Assembly (NCBI GenBank): GCA_964446585.1
Contig: CAYUPI010000058.1
Span: 1-35,581 of the forward strand
DNA length: 35,581 nt
Direction: 5' to 3'
From: CAYUPI01 sp964446585
Lineage (GTDB): Bacteria; Verrucomicrobiota; Verrucomicrobiia; Limisphaerales; UBA8199
Numbering within the stretch: the stretch's first letter is position 1; every line of letters begins with the position of its first letter. Under the pieces are notes generated by a model. The model worked only from the letters and a program-made list of their open reading frames with translations, had not been told where the DNA came from and did not search any database. Below are positions 21,368 through 29,538 of the stretch, piece by piece. Made by a program: the position numbers and the translations under genes.

Positions 21368-22374
21368 TGGATGCCTCTACGAAAGCACGGCTGTGGGGTT
21401 GGAATACTGCGCTGGATGCGGCCTTTGTGCGCGGGTTCCTGGCAACCCTGGCGGCCGTGTTGGTCATCGTTCCCCTGGTGATTTGGTTCCTGCGTATGGC
21501 TGGTGAAAGTGATGCCGACAGACAGCGTGAACTGTGGGCTCGTTACCGGTCCTGGCTTATTTTCATTCCCTTGATGATTGGTCCCGTGCTTTTGGGCGCG
21601 GGTTGGACCATTGCCGCCGTTTGTGCGATGAGCATCCTTTGCTACCGGGAGTTTGCGCGCGCTACTGGGCTGTTTCGCCATCGATCGATCAGCTTGCTCG
21701 TCGTTTTCGGCATTTTAGCCATCACCTTCGCGGTAGCCGATCATTGGTATGGGTTCTTTGTGGCCATCACGCCCTTGATGATCGCCTGCATTGCAGCCGT
21801 GGCCATTTTTAACGATCAACCGTGGGGCTACGTCCAAAGAGTCGCACTTGGCATTTTCGCATTTCTCCTTTTTGGCGTTTGTTTCGGGCACTTGGGGTAT
21901 TTTGCGAATGACGGGAATTTTCGTCCAATGCTGGTGTGGCTGGTGGCTTGCGTCGAGCTTAACGACATATTCGCTTATATCGTGGGAAAGAGCCTGGGCC
22001 GCAAAAAACTTGCGCCAAACACCAGTCCTAACAAGACGGTGGCCGGAGCTGTTGGCGCCATGGTTCTCACGACGGCTGTTGCCGCTATCCTGGGGAAAAT
22101 GATTTTTAGGAATAGCGAAGTGGATACCCCTTCGAGGCTCATTGTGCTTGGATTGATCCTGAGCGTTACCGGGCAGTTGGGCGACCTAACACTATCTTCC
22201 ATCAAGCGCGACCTGGGAATCAAAGATTGGGCGGCCACGTTCCCTGGTCATGGCGGCCTTCTCGACCGCTTTAACAGTCTGCTATTTGCCGCCCCAGCCG
22301 TGTTTCACTTCGTGGGTTACTTTCATGGGGTTGGACTCGACCAGGTGCCCAGGATCATTACGCACGGGTCATGA
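21367..22374 (+). CDS. CdsA-like phosphatidate cytidylyltransferase
   Basis: The 335-residue polytopic protein has about eight hydrophobic helices and the full CdsA signature at residues 277-301: SSIKR, then GIKDW, then FPGHGGLLDR. Upstream it has VELNDIFAYIVGKSLG and SPNKTVAGA, also typical. It would make CDP-diacylglycerol from phosphatidate and CTP at the inner membrane. It may not be the housekeeping enzyme: it sits between the variant CDP-alcohol transferase (ATG overlaps that stop by 1 base) and a PlsC-like gene (39-bp gap), so it may feed a dedicated lipid. The longer frame upstream of this ATG runs inside the preceding gene. Confidence 0.9.
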   Translation: MDASTKARLWGWNTALDAAFVRGFLATLAAVLVIVPLVIWFLRMAGESDADRQRELWARYRSWLIFIPLMIGPVLLGAGWTIAAVCAMSILCYREFARATGLFRHRSISLLVVFGILAITFAVADHWYGFFVAITPLMIACIAAVAIFNDQPWGYVQRVALGIFAFLLFGVCFGHLGYFANDGNFRPMLVWLVACVELNDIFAYIVGKSLGRKKLAPNTSPNKTVAGAVGAMVLTTAVAAILGKMIFRNSEVDTPSRLIVLGLILSVTGQLGDLTLSSIKRDLGIKDWAATFPGHGGLLDRFNSLLFAAPAVFHFVGYFHGVGLDQVPRIITHGS

Positions 22375-22413
22375 ACGAGGAAAAGTAATTTTGCTAGGCA
22401 AAAAGGATTCACT

Positions 22414-23136
22414 GTGGAGGAATGGCAATACAAGCCGGCGCAAGATCTCGGAATCGGCGGAGTGGAACGGCTCCGTTCCGTAAAGCGCGAGAGCGGGCTG
22501 GTGGGTTTTTTGGCCCGCAAAACCTGGTGGTTTTGGGTGCGGGCTGTTCTGCGGATTACCGAGCGCATTCAAGTAAGCGGCAGGGAATATCTGCCGTTAA
22601 CCCCTCCTTTCCTAATCGTTGCCAATCATGCAAGCCACCTCGACGTGCTCGTTCTGGCGACCGCGTTGCCCATGCGCTTACGCGACTCGGTTTTTCCGCT
22701 TGCGGCTGGAGACACGTTTTTTGAAACGCCGCCGATGGCAGCCTTTGCCGCAGGCATGATGAACGCTCTGCCGATGTGGCGAAAAAACTGCGGGCACCAT
22801 GCGATTGATACCTTGCGTCATCGTCTTGTATCGGAACCGTGCGGCTACATTCTCTTTCCAGAGGGCACCCGGAGCAGAACCGGGCAGATGAACCCCTTCC
22901 GGCCTGGTGTGGGGATGCTGGTCGCTGGGACTACTGTGCCCGTTATTCCCTGTAACCTGCGCGGGACCTTCGATGCGCTGCCGCCGCATGCCAAATGGCC
23001 TCGCTCGGCTAACATCGCCTTGAAAATCGGTAAATCCTGCCAGTTTGAGAAGGTTTCAAACGAAAGAAATGGCTGGAGAACCATCGCAGAAAAACTTCAA
23101 AACGAGGTCCGAGCGCTCGGTGAAGAAAGGGCTTAA
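22414..23136 (+). CDS. PlsC-like 1-acylglycerol-3-phosphate acyltransferase
   Basis: The 240-residue product starts at GTG, with AGGA a few bases upstream. It shows the acyltransferase catalytic motif NHASHLD (His72, Asp77), the substrate motif FPEGTRSRTG (Glu150 to Arg153) and FRPGVGMLVAGTTVPVIP. The membrane anchor region WWFWVRAVLRITERI is short. It would acylate lysophosphatidate, or a similar lyso-lipid, at the cytoplasmic face, giving phosphatidate for the CdsA-like enzyme encoded just upstream. The four genes 20346-23136 thus cover acylation, activation, head-group transfer and possibly translocation. Confidence 0.88.
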   Translation: MEEWQYKPAQDLGIGGVERLRSVKRESGLVGFLARKTWWFWVRAVLRITERIQVSGREYLPLTPPFLIVANHASHLDVLVLATALPMRLRDSVFPLAAGDTFFETPPMAAFAAGMMNALPMWRKNCGHHAIDTLRHRLVSEPCGYILFPEGTRSRTGQMNPFRPGVGMLVAGTTVPVIPCNLRGTFDALPPHAKWPRSANIALKIGKSCQFEKVSNERNGWRTIAEKLQNEVRALGEERA

Positions 23137-23208
23137 AACAGACCAACTTTCCAGGGACGGCGCTCGGCGCGACGCTGGCCGGGGGAAGCCGTATCGACCC
23201 CGCGCGTC

Positions 23209-23236
23209 TTGACTACCAATTCGGGTTCCCTATGCT
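23209..23236 (+). promoter_or_regulatory. eno: Sigma70-type promoter for enolase
   Basis: TTGACT at 23209-23214, a 16-base spacer and TATGCT at 23231-23236. The transcription start would be near 23243, giving a leader of about 37 bases with AGGA at 23267-23270 before the ATG. Confidence 0.55.
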
Positions 23237-23279
23237 TCGCGGCGCTCGGTTCGGTTTTTTGAAATTAGGAAATGAAAGC

Positions 23280-24569
23280 ATGAGCGCAATTTACGATATT
23301 CTGGCCCGGGAAATTCTGGATTCACGGGGCAACCCGACGGTGGAAGTGGATGTGGTTCTCGCAGGCGGCGCCGTCGGACGCGCGGCAGTCCCTTCGGGGG
23401 CCAGCACGGGTGAGCACGAGGCGATCGAATTGCGCGATGGCGACAAGAAACGCTATCTGGGCAAGGGCGTGCGCAAGGCGGTTAAGAATGTAACGAGCAA
23501 AATTCTCCCCGCGCTGAAAGGCGTCAATTCCCTGGATCAACTGACCGTGGACCACATCATGCTCGAACTGGATGGGACCGAGACGAAGTCGAAGCTCGGC
23601 GCCAACGCGATTCTGGCTGTATCGCTCGCCACTGCGAAGGCAGCCGCGGAGGCCATTGGCGTACCGCTGTTCAAGTATCTTGGCGGGCCCAACGCGAAAG
23701 TGTTGCCGGTGCCGATGGCAAACGTGATCAACGGCGGGGCACACTCGGATGCGCCGATTGATTTCCAGGAGTTCATGATCATGCCGCACGGACTGCCGAC
23801 TTTCAGCGAGGGGTTGCGGGCGATCGCCGAGGTTTTCCACGCGCTGAAGTCGGTGTTGAAGAAACGCGGGCTGAGCACTGCGGTGGGGGATGAGGGCGGT
23901 TTCGCGCCGAAGTTGAAGGGCGCGGAGGACGCCATCGAGGCCATTTTGCAGGCCGTGAAGGACGCCGGTTACCAGGCGGGCAAACAAATTTACCTCGCCC
24001 TGGACGTCGCCGCCAGCGAGTTCTATACGGGCAACGGCACTTACACGTTCAAGAAAAGTACGGGCAAGAAGGTAAGCGGCGATGAACTCGTGGATTTCTA
24101 TGTCAAGCTCTGCGGGAGGTATCCTATTGTCAGCATTGAAGACGGCTGCGCCGAGAGCGATTGGAAAAACTGGAAAACGCTCACTGCGAAACTCGGCCAA
24201 AAGGTTCAGCTCGTGGGCGATGATGTGTTCGTGACCAATGTGAAATTCTTGCGGCGGGGAATTGAGAATGGGGTGGCCAACTCGATTCTGGTCAAAGTGA
24301 ACCAGATCGGGTCGCTGACCGAGACGCTAGATGCGGTCAGCTTGGCGCAAACCAATCGCTATACTGCTGTTATTAGCCATCGCTCCGGGGAAACCGAGGA
24401 CGCGACGATTGCTGACGTTGCCGTCGCGACCAACTGCGGCCAAATCAAGACCGGTTCATTGAGCAGGAGTGATCGTTTGGCCAAGTACAATCAACTACTG
24501 CGCATTGAGCAGATCCTGGGGAACAATGCGGTTTATGCCGGACGGACGGTTCTGCCCAGGGCAAACTGA
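23280..24569 (+). CDS. eno: Enolase
   Basis: The cytoplasmic 429-residue enzyme converts 2-phosphoglycerate to phosphoenolpyruvate. The sequence is canonical: MSAIYDILAREILDSRGNPT at the start, GASTGEHEAIELRD, NVINGGAHSDAPIDFQEFM, AVGDEGGFAP, the catalytic Lys in ILVKVNQIGSLTET, and ISHRSGETEDATIADVAVAT, followed by KTGSLSRSDRLAKYNQLL. The ATG at 23280 matches the family start and has AGGA 9 bases upstream. An ATG at 23232 lies in the promoter and was rejected. Confidence 0.98.
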   Translation: MSAIYDILAREILDSRGNPTVEVDVVLAGGAVGRAAVPSGASTGEHEAIELRDGDKKRYLGKGVRKAVKNVTSKILPALKGVNSLDQLTVDHIMLELDGTETKSKLGANAILAVSLATAKAAAEAIGVPLFKYLGGPNAKVLPVPMANVINGGAHSDAPIDFQEFMIMPHGLPTFSEGLRAIAEVFHALKSVLKKRGLSTAVGDEGGFAPKLKGAEDAIEAILQAVKDAGYQAGKQIYLALDVAASEFYTGNGTYTFKKSTGKKVSGDELVDFYVKLCGRYPIVSIEDGCAESDWKNWKTLTAKLGQKVQLVGDDVFVTNVKFLRRGIENGVANSILVKVNQIGSLTETLDAVSLAQTNRYTAVISHRSGETEDATIADVAVATNCGQIKTGSLSRSDRLAKYNQLLRIEQILGNNAVYAGRTVLPRAN

Positions 24570-24587
24570 CTCGATCAAATATGTTTA

Positions 24588-24809
24588 ATGGTTAAATGGA
24601 CCCGCAAGTTTTTCAGTCGAAACATTGACCGGCGTGGGCGTGTTGCCCGGGCCGTTTTCGGTGGGCTGGAAATCCTCGGAGGTTTGATTCTCGCGCCATA
24701 TTCGCGGTGGGGTGGTGGCCTACTGGTCATTCTGGGAATTTTCGCCTTCTACGAGGCCTTCCGCGGCTGGTGCATCATGCGCGCCTGTGGCTTCAAGACC
24801 AGGTTCTGA
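24588..24809 (+). CDS. Small DUF2892/YgaP-like membrane protein
   Basis: The 73-residue protein has a basic start (MVKWTRKFFSRNIDRRGRVAR) and two hydrophobic helices (AVFGGLEILGGLILAPYS; GGGLLVILGIFAFYEAF). It ends GWCIMRACGFKTRF, which resembles the GxCPLY-GI-T ending of DUF2892/YgaP-type two-helix proteins. The function is not known. It starts 18 bases after the enolase stop and may be cotranscribed. Confidence 0.65.
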   Translation: MVKWTRKFFSRNIDRRGRVARAVFGGLEILGGLILAPYSRWGGGLLVILGIFAFYEAFRGWCIMRACGFKTRF

Positions 24810-25315
24810 CCGGCTAAGTTGTATCCGCGCGGTGGAAAATGCGCTGAGAGGAAGACAGTATCGTCACTGGATAGAATCAATCTAACGGAATTGGGCGGAT
24901 TGTGCTTCAACTACGGAGGATAGCCGCAAGAGAACACAAAGCTCGCAGCGCGGTGGAACAGCGATGAGCGCAAAGAATCGCAAAGATTGATAACCGCGGA
25001 ATATGCGAAATACGCGAAAGCACGGCTGAGTCCGCGTCGAACGGAAAATCCGTTCCACTGTAGGAGAGGGCGCATCACAAGAAATGTATGCCTCGTGGGT
25101 CGGTTTCATTGGCACCCAGCTTCGTACCCGTTTGGCCTGGGCTGGTATGAGCCAAACCTCTGGTTTGGTTATGAAATGTCCGTAAACACGAAGGATTTCC
25201 GCTCGTCGGCTCCTCCCAAATTTTGAGATGCGCCGTGCAGCAGCCGACTTAGGGAGACTCATTCTCGACCGCTTCTGGTGCAGATTAGAATCTGCTCACG
25301 TCAGCTCCTACAGTT
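24810..25315. other. Gene-free spacer with small hairpins and decayed repeats
   Basis: No convincing gene is present. Two perfect 7-bp hairpins occur: GAACGGA/TCCGTTC at 25039-25055 and CCAAACC/GGTTTGG at 25152-25168, each with a 3-base loop and no T-run. Near 25005 the text ATGCGAAATACGCGAAA is a short near-repeat. The last part is a palindromic element at 25236. The spacer separates the convergent ends of the enolase cluster and the metal efflux operon. Confidence 0.6.
25236..25312. repeat. Palindromic spacer element, family A copy 2
   Basis: The left arm 25236-25260 (TGCAGCAGCCGACTTAGGG, then AGACTC) and the right arm ending at 25312 (CTCACGTCAGCTCCTACA) match the family at most positions but are diverged from each other. 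It ends 3 bases from the last codon of the efflux pump gene. Confidence 0.65.
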
Positions 25316-28300
25316 TTAAGAGTTATTGGCAGTATTCTCGCGGCGAGCCCGTCGGCGCTCGATGAGAAAGTACAAGGTTGGCAGAACCATCAGGGTCAGC
25401 AGGGTCGCGGAGACCAGTCCCCCGATAATTACGATGGCCAGAGGCCGTTGCGTTTCCGAGCCGATACCGTGCGAGAGGGCCATCGGGAGGAGGCCGAGCA
25501 TCGCCAGCAGGGCGGTCATCAAGACGGTCCGCAGTCTGGTGCCGGCTCCTTGAACGACAGCGTCGTAAGGGGCAAGACCTTCCTCCTGGAGTTGGTTAAA
25601 GTAGCTGACCATGACGACTCCGTTGAGGACGGCCTGGCCGAACAGCGCAATGAAACCGATTGCCGCCGAGACGCTCAGCGGAATTCCGGTGAGCAACAGC
25701 GCGAAGATGCCGCCGATCAAACCCAGAGGAACGTTTACCAGGATCAACAGGGAACTTTTGACCGATTTGAAAGCGTCGAAGAGGAGGACAAAGATCAAAA
25801 ATGTGCTGATGGGGACAATGATGGAAAGCCGCTTCATAGCCCGTTGCTGATTCTCGAACTCGCCGCTCCAGGTCACAAAGTAACCCGGTGGCAAGGGGAT
25901 CTTACCGATGCGCTCCTGCATATCTGCCACGACGCTGCCCATATCGCGCCCTTTGATGAAAACGCTGATGGCCGAAAGGCGGGTGCCGTTCTCGCGGCTG
26001 ATGTTCATGCTGCCGCTGGTTTCCTTGAAATTGGCGACCTGCTCCAAGGGGATGTGCAAGCCGTCCGGTGTGTCCACCAATACTTTCTTCAGGTTTGCCA
26101 GGCTCCGTTGTTCGCCGGGCAGGCGCACCACAATGCTGAAGTGCTTTTCGCCCTCCCATAACTCAGTGGCGGCTTTGCCCGCCAGGCCGATTTCGATCAC
26201 ATCCTCGATGTCGCCGATGTTCAGGCCGTATCGCGCTGCCACAGCGCGATCAATATCGATTATAGATTGGGGCACCTCTCCCGCGCGATCCACAGCCACC
26301 GTTTGCACTCCCCGGACATCGGCGATGGCTTTGAGCATTTCGCGGGCTTTCTGACGCAGGAGCGCCGAGTCGGCACCGAAAACCTTTACGACAACCTGAC
26401 CATCGATTTGGGAGATGCTCTCGAGCACATTATCGCGGATAGGCTGCGAAAAGCTGGTTTCGATCCCGGGGAGAGCATCGAGATTGCGGTCCATTTCCTC
26501 GATGATTTGTTCCTTTTTTAGCCCGCGTTTCCACTCCGAAGGCGGCCTCAGGTCCACGAAGATTTCCGCCATGTTGATTGGTTTCGGATCGGTGCCGTCC
26601 TCGGGCCGGCCGGCCTTGGAGATGACCGAGCGGACTTCCGGAGTCTTGCGCAGGATTTCGCGCATCTTTCGGCAATAGGCGCGGGCCTGTTCCACAGAAA
26701 TGCCCGCCGGCATGTTCGCATTCACCCAAATGGACCCCTCATTGAGTTCCGGAAGAAACTCTGTGCCCAGTTTCGGCACGACAGCCAGGCTGGCGACAAA
26801 GGCAGCCACCGCCGCTGCCACAACCAGGAATGGATGTGCGAGAGCCCAGCGCAAACAGGACAGGTAAGGCCGCTTGATGAATCGAACGAGCGCATTTTCC
26901 TGATGGGGAATGTTTTTGCGCAGGAGGAATAGGCAGAGCAGGGGAACCAGGGTCAACGAAAACAGCAGGGAACCGACCAAAGCACTGGTGACAGTCCAGG
27001 CCATCGGCGCGAAAATTCGTCCTTCATGGCGCTGCAACGTGAAAATCGGGATATGGGCCGCGATGATGATGAGCATGGAGAAAAACGTCGGTCTCCCGAC
27101 TTCAACCGTAGCTCGTTCGATCACTGAACCGAGGCCCTTCCGCGTACCGGTTTCGTGAGACTCGCCGAGGCGCCGGAAGACGTTTTCCACCACGATGACT
27201 GCCCCGTCCACGATGATGCCGAAATCCATCGCGCCTAACGAAAGCAAATTAGCTGGAATGCCACGCCAGGTCAGACCAAGGAAGGTGGCCAGCAGCGACA
27301 AGGGGATCATCAACGCGACAATTGCCGCGGCGCGAAGATTCCCGAGGAACAGCAGTAACACGAACGTGACCAGCATTGCGCCCTCAGCAAGATTCTTGAA
27401 GACGGTATGGAGTGTCGTGCTAATCAACCAGGTGCGATCGTAGTAGGGCACGAGTTTCACTCCTTTGGGCAGTATGGAAGAATTGAGCAGCGCGATGCGC
27501 GCTTTGAGCGCTGCCAGCACCTCGGATGGATTCTCGCCTTTGCGCATCAGAACAATGCCTGAAACGACATCATCGACATCATCTCGGCCCATGATCCCCT
27601 CGACGGGCACGTTGCCGATCGTTACCTCCGCGAGGTCTTTCACCAGCACCGGCGTCCCGCTGTGGGCGACAATGACGATGTTATTGATCTCCTCGGGCGA
27701 CCGGAGCAACCCCACCCCACGAATCAAATATTGCTGTGAGCCCTGCGTTACCTTGCTGCCACCGACGTTGGCGTTGCCGCGGCCCAATGAAGTGTAAAGC
27801 TGTTGCAGGGAAATTCCGTAATACCTCATTCGCGCCAGGTTCGGATTGACTTCGTAGGTCTTGATAAGACCGCCATAGGGAACCACATCGGCGACGCCCG
27901 GCACGGAGCGCAAGCTGCGTTCCACGACCCAGTCTTCGATCGTTCGCAGCTCGCGGGTGTTGTAGCCTGCCCCTTCCAGCGAGTACCGATAAATCTCGCC
28001 AATCGCGGTTGAAAGGGGCGCGAGCTGTGGTTGGACGCCTTGAGGGAGATCGGCAGTGGCCAGCCGCTCAAGAGTTTGCTGGCGGGCCTGGGTGTCTGTC
28101 GTCCGCTCGTCGAAAGTGAGCATGATGAAAGAGAGGCCGAACTGCGTGTGAGAAAACATGCGGACCAGATGGGGCAGGCCATTGAGCACAGTTTCGATCG
28201 GCATGGTCACCTGTTTCTCCACCTCCTCCGGCGCGCGGCCGGGGTGCAGCGCGATCACGTTCACCTGCAAGTCCGAGACGTCCGGAAACGCCTCGATGGG

Positions 28301-28402
28301 AAGATTATGGAACGCGACCCAACCGCCGCCGATGAACAAGAGCGTCATCAGCAAAACGAACAGCGGCTGATGCAGGGCAAAACTGACGAGGCGCTTGATC
28401 AC
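25316..28402 (-). CDS. czcA: Heavy-metal efflux RND pump, CzcA type
   Basis: The 1028-residue inner-membrane proton antiporter has twelve expected helices and two large periplasmic loops. The N-terminus is typical (NLPIEAFPDVSDLQVNV). The proton-relay helix reads DFGIIVDGAVIVVEN (393-407), which is the Czc/Cnr/Ncc form for divalent cations (Zn, Co, Cd, Ni) rather than the CusA copper/silver form. Later blocks include GTEFLPELNEGSIWVN and FALLLTGIPLSVSAAIGFIALFG. Start is GTG, overlapping the adaptor stop (GTGA). It is the last gene of the operon: outer-membrane channel, adaptor, pump. No metal regulator or histidine kinase is next to it, so control cannot be deduced. Confidence 0.93.
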   Translation of the reverse strand: MIKRLVSFALHQPLFVLLMTLLFIGGGWVAFHNLPIEAFPDVSDLQVNVIALHPGRAPEEVEKQVTMPIETVLNGLPHLVRMFSHTQFGLSFIMLTFDERTTDTQARQQTLERLATADLPQGVQPQLAPLSTAIGEIYRYSLEGAGYNTRELRTIEDWVVERSLRSVPGVADVVPYGGLIKTYEVNPNLARMRYYGISLQQLYTSLGRGNANVGGSKVTQGSQQYLIRGVGLLRSPEEINNIVIVAHSGTPVLVKDLAEVTIGNVPVEGIMGRDDVDDVVSGIVLMRKGENPSEVLAALKARIALLNSSILPKGVKLVPYYDRTWLISTTLHTVFKNLAEGAMLVTFVLLLFLGNLRAAAIVALMIPLSLLATFLGLTWRGIPANLLSLGAMDFGIIVDGAVIVVENVFRRLGESHETGTRKGLGSVIERATVEVGRPTFFSMLIIIAAHIPIFTLQRHEGRIFAPMAWTVTSALVGSLLFSLTLVPLLCLFLLRKNIPHQENALVRFIKRPYLSCLRWALAHPFLVVAAAVAAFVASLAVVPKLGTEFLPELNEGSIWVNANMPAGISVEQARAYCRKMREILRKTPEVRSVISKAGRPEDGTDPKPINMAEIFVDLRPPSEWKRGLKKEQIIEEMDRNLDALPGIETSFSQPIRDNVLESISQIDGQVVVKVFGADSALLRQKAREMLKAIADVRGVQTVAVDRAGEVPQSIIDIDRAVAARYGLNIGDIEDVIEIGLAGKAATELWEGEKHFSIVVRLPGEQRSLANLKKVLVDTPDGLHIPLEQVANFKETSGSMNISRENGTRLSAISVFIKGRDMGSVVADMQERIGKIPLPPGYFVTWSGEFENQQRAMKRLSIIVPISTFLIFVLLFDAFKSVKSSLLILVNVPLGLIGGIFALLLTGIPLSVSAAIGFIALFGQAVLNGVVMVSYFNQLQEEGLAPYDAVVQGAGTRLRTVLMTALLAMLGLLPMALSHGIGSETQRPLAIVIIGGLVSATLLTLMVLPTLYFLIERRRARRENTANNS

Positions 28403-29538
28403 TTGAGCGTCTGCTGCAACAGAAGGCAGCCATCGGTGACGACTCGTTGCCCTTGTTCGACGCCGGCCAGAAGGATAATTCTGCCGCCTTGCTCGGGACC
28501 GAGCTGGACCTCACGGCGCGTGAATTGTCCTGGCTGCTCCTCCACAAACACATAGTGCCGTTCGCCCTGCAAGAAAACCGCCTTGGCCGGGACGCTGGTG
28601 CCCGAAGTTTCCGGTCCTGGCAAATTCACGTTCACGAACATTTCAGCCTTGAGCAGGCGCCGGGAATTATCGACTGTGCCGCGGACTTTGATCGTGCGGG
28701 TGGCGGGATCAATAAATTCCGAGACGACATCCACGCGGCCGGTAAAGGTTTGGCCCGGAAACGCGCGACTGGTGAACGTGAACTCGTGGCCCAGGCGAAG
28801 GTGGGGGAGGTCCACCTCAGTCGCGTCAATTTGGATCCAGAGCCGCGAAGGATCGGTCACCACAAAAAGTGGCGCGGTGTATTGCGGCATGTTGGCCAGC
28901 ATTTGGTCGGGGCGCACTTCCTGGCCGGGTGTGACGTTTCGCTCGACGACCGTTCCGTCCAGCGGGCTGGGCAGCAGAAATCCCGGATCAGAGGGGTCAG
29001 CGGGCGCTCCGTAGATAGCCAGGCGTGCGGCGGTTCTTTCCTTTTCCGCCTGGGCGCTGGCGAAGTCGGCTTCAGCAGACTCTAGATCTTTGCGCGGTGC
29101 GGCGCCGTGCTCATTCAGCTCGCGCACTCGCGCCAGAGCGCGCTCGGCCCGCCGGAAATCGCTCGCGGCCTTGCGGGCATCGGCCGTGGCCTGGCCGAAG
29201 TCGGCCGACTGAATCTCGGCGAGGGGTTCGCCTTTCCTGACCGTTTGATTAACAGCCGCGAGCGGCCGCCGGACAATGCCGCCAAAGGGAGTAAAAACGC
29301 GCACCGTCGCTTCCTCATTCCACATCAAACGCCCGGAGAGGGACACGGCGCCGGAACGCAGCGCTGCGACCGGCTCGATGCTCAGAGAAGTGAGTTGCGG
29401 TGAATCGGCCGTGAACGATACGGTATTACCGTTGACCTTCGCCTCGGACTGCGGCGCGGCTTTGTCGGCGGGCTTGCATCCGACCAGAGACAGGCAAAGC
29501 AAAGACAGGAGTAAGGTCCGAAAGATGGAAATGTTCAT
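28399..29538 (-). CDS. RND efflux periplasmic adaptor (CzcB/CusB family)
   Basis: A 379-residue membrane-fusion lipoprotein. The signal peptide ends in lipobox LVGC (Cys21). Residues ~70-130 and 185-225 form the lipoyl/barrel-sandwich halves (GGIVRRPLAAVNQTVRKGEPLAEIQ; SPLDGTVVERNVTPGQEV), here separated by an alpha-helical hairpin (~115-180). A beta-barrel domain follows (RLWIQIDATEVDLPHLRLG, FTGRVDVVSEFIDPATRTI) and a C-terminal membrane-proximal domain. It links the pump to the channel. No His/Met-rich metal-binding tail is visible. Its ATG overlaps the channel gene stop by 4 bp. Confidence 0.9.
   Translation of the reverse strand: MNISIFRTLLLSLLCLSLVGCKPADKAAPQSEAKVNGNTVSFTADSPQLTSLSIEPVAALRSGAVSLSGRLMWNEEATVRVFTPFGGIVRRPLAAVNQTVRKGEPLAEIQSADFGQATADARKAASDFRRAERALARVRELNEHGAAPRKDLESAEADFASAQAEKERTAARLAIYGAPADPSDPGFLLPSPLDGTVVERNVTPGQEVRPDQMLANMPQYTAPLFVVTDPSRLWIQIDATEVDLPHLRLGHEFTFTSRAFPGQTFTGRVDVVSEFIDPATRTIKVRGTVDNSRRLLKAEMFVNVNLPGPETSGTSVPAKAVFLQGERHYVFVEEQPGQFTRREVQLGPEQGGRIILLAGVEQGQRVVTDGCLLLQQTLK

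Noticed and set aside
23322..24200. Minus-strand frame of 292 codons opposite enolase
   Set aside because: Pure shadow of a highly conserved gene; Arg/His-rich, no independent start signal.
24882..25262. Minus-strand frame of 126 codons in the spacer after the enolase cluster
   Set aside because: It runs through hairpins and part of a palindromic element, has odd composition and no family-like sequence.
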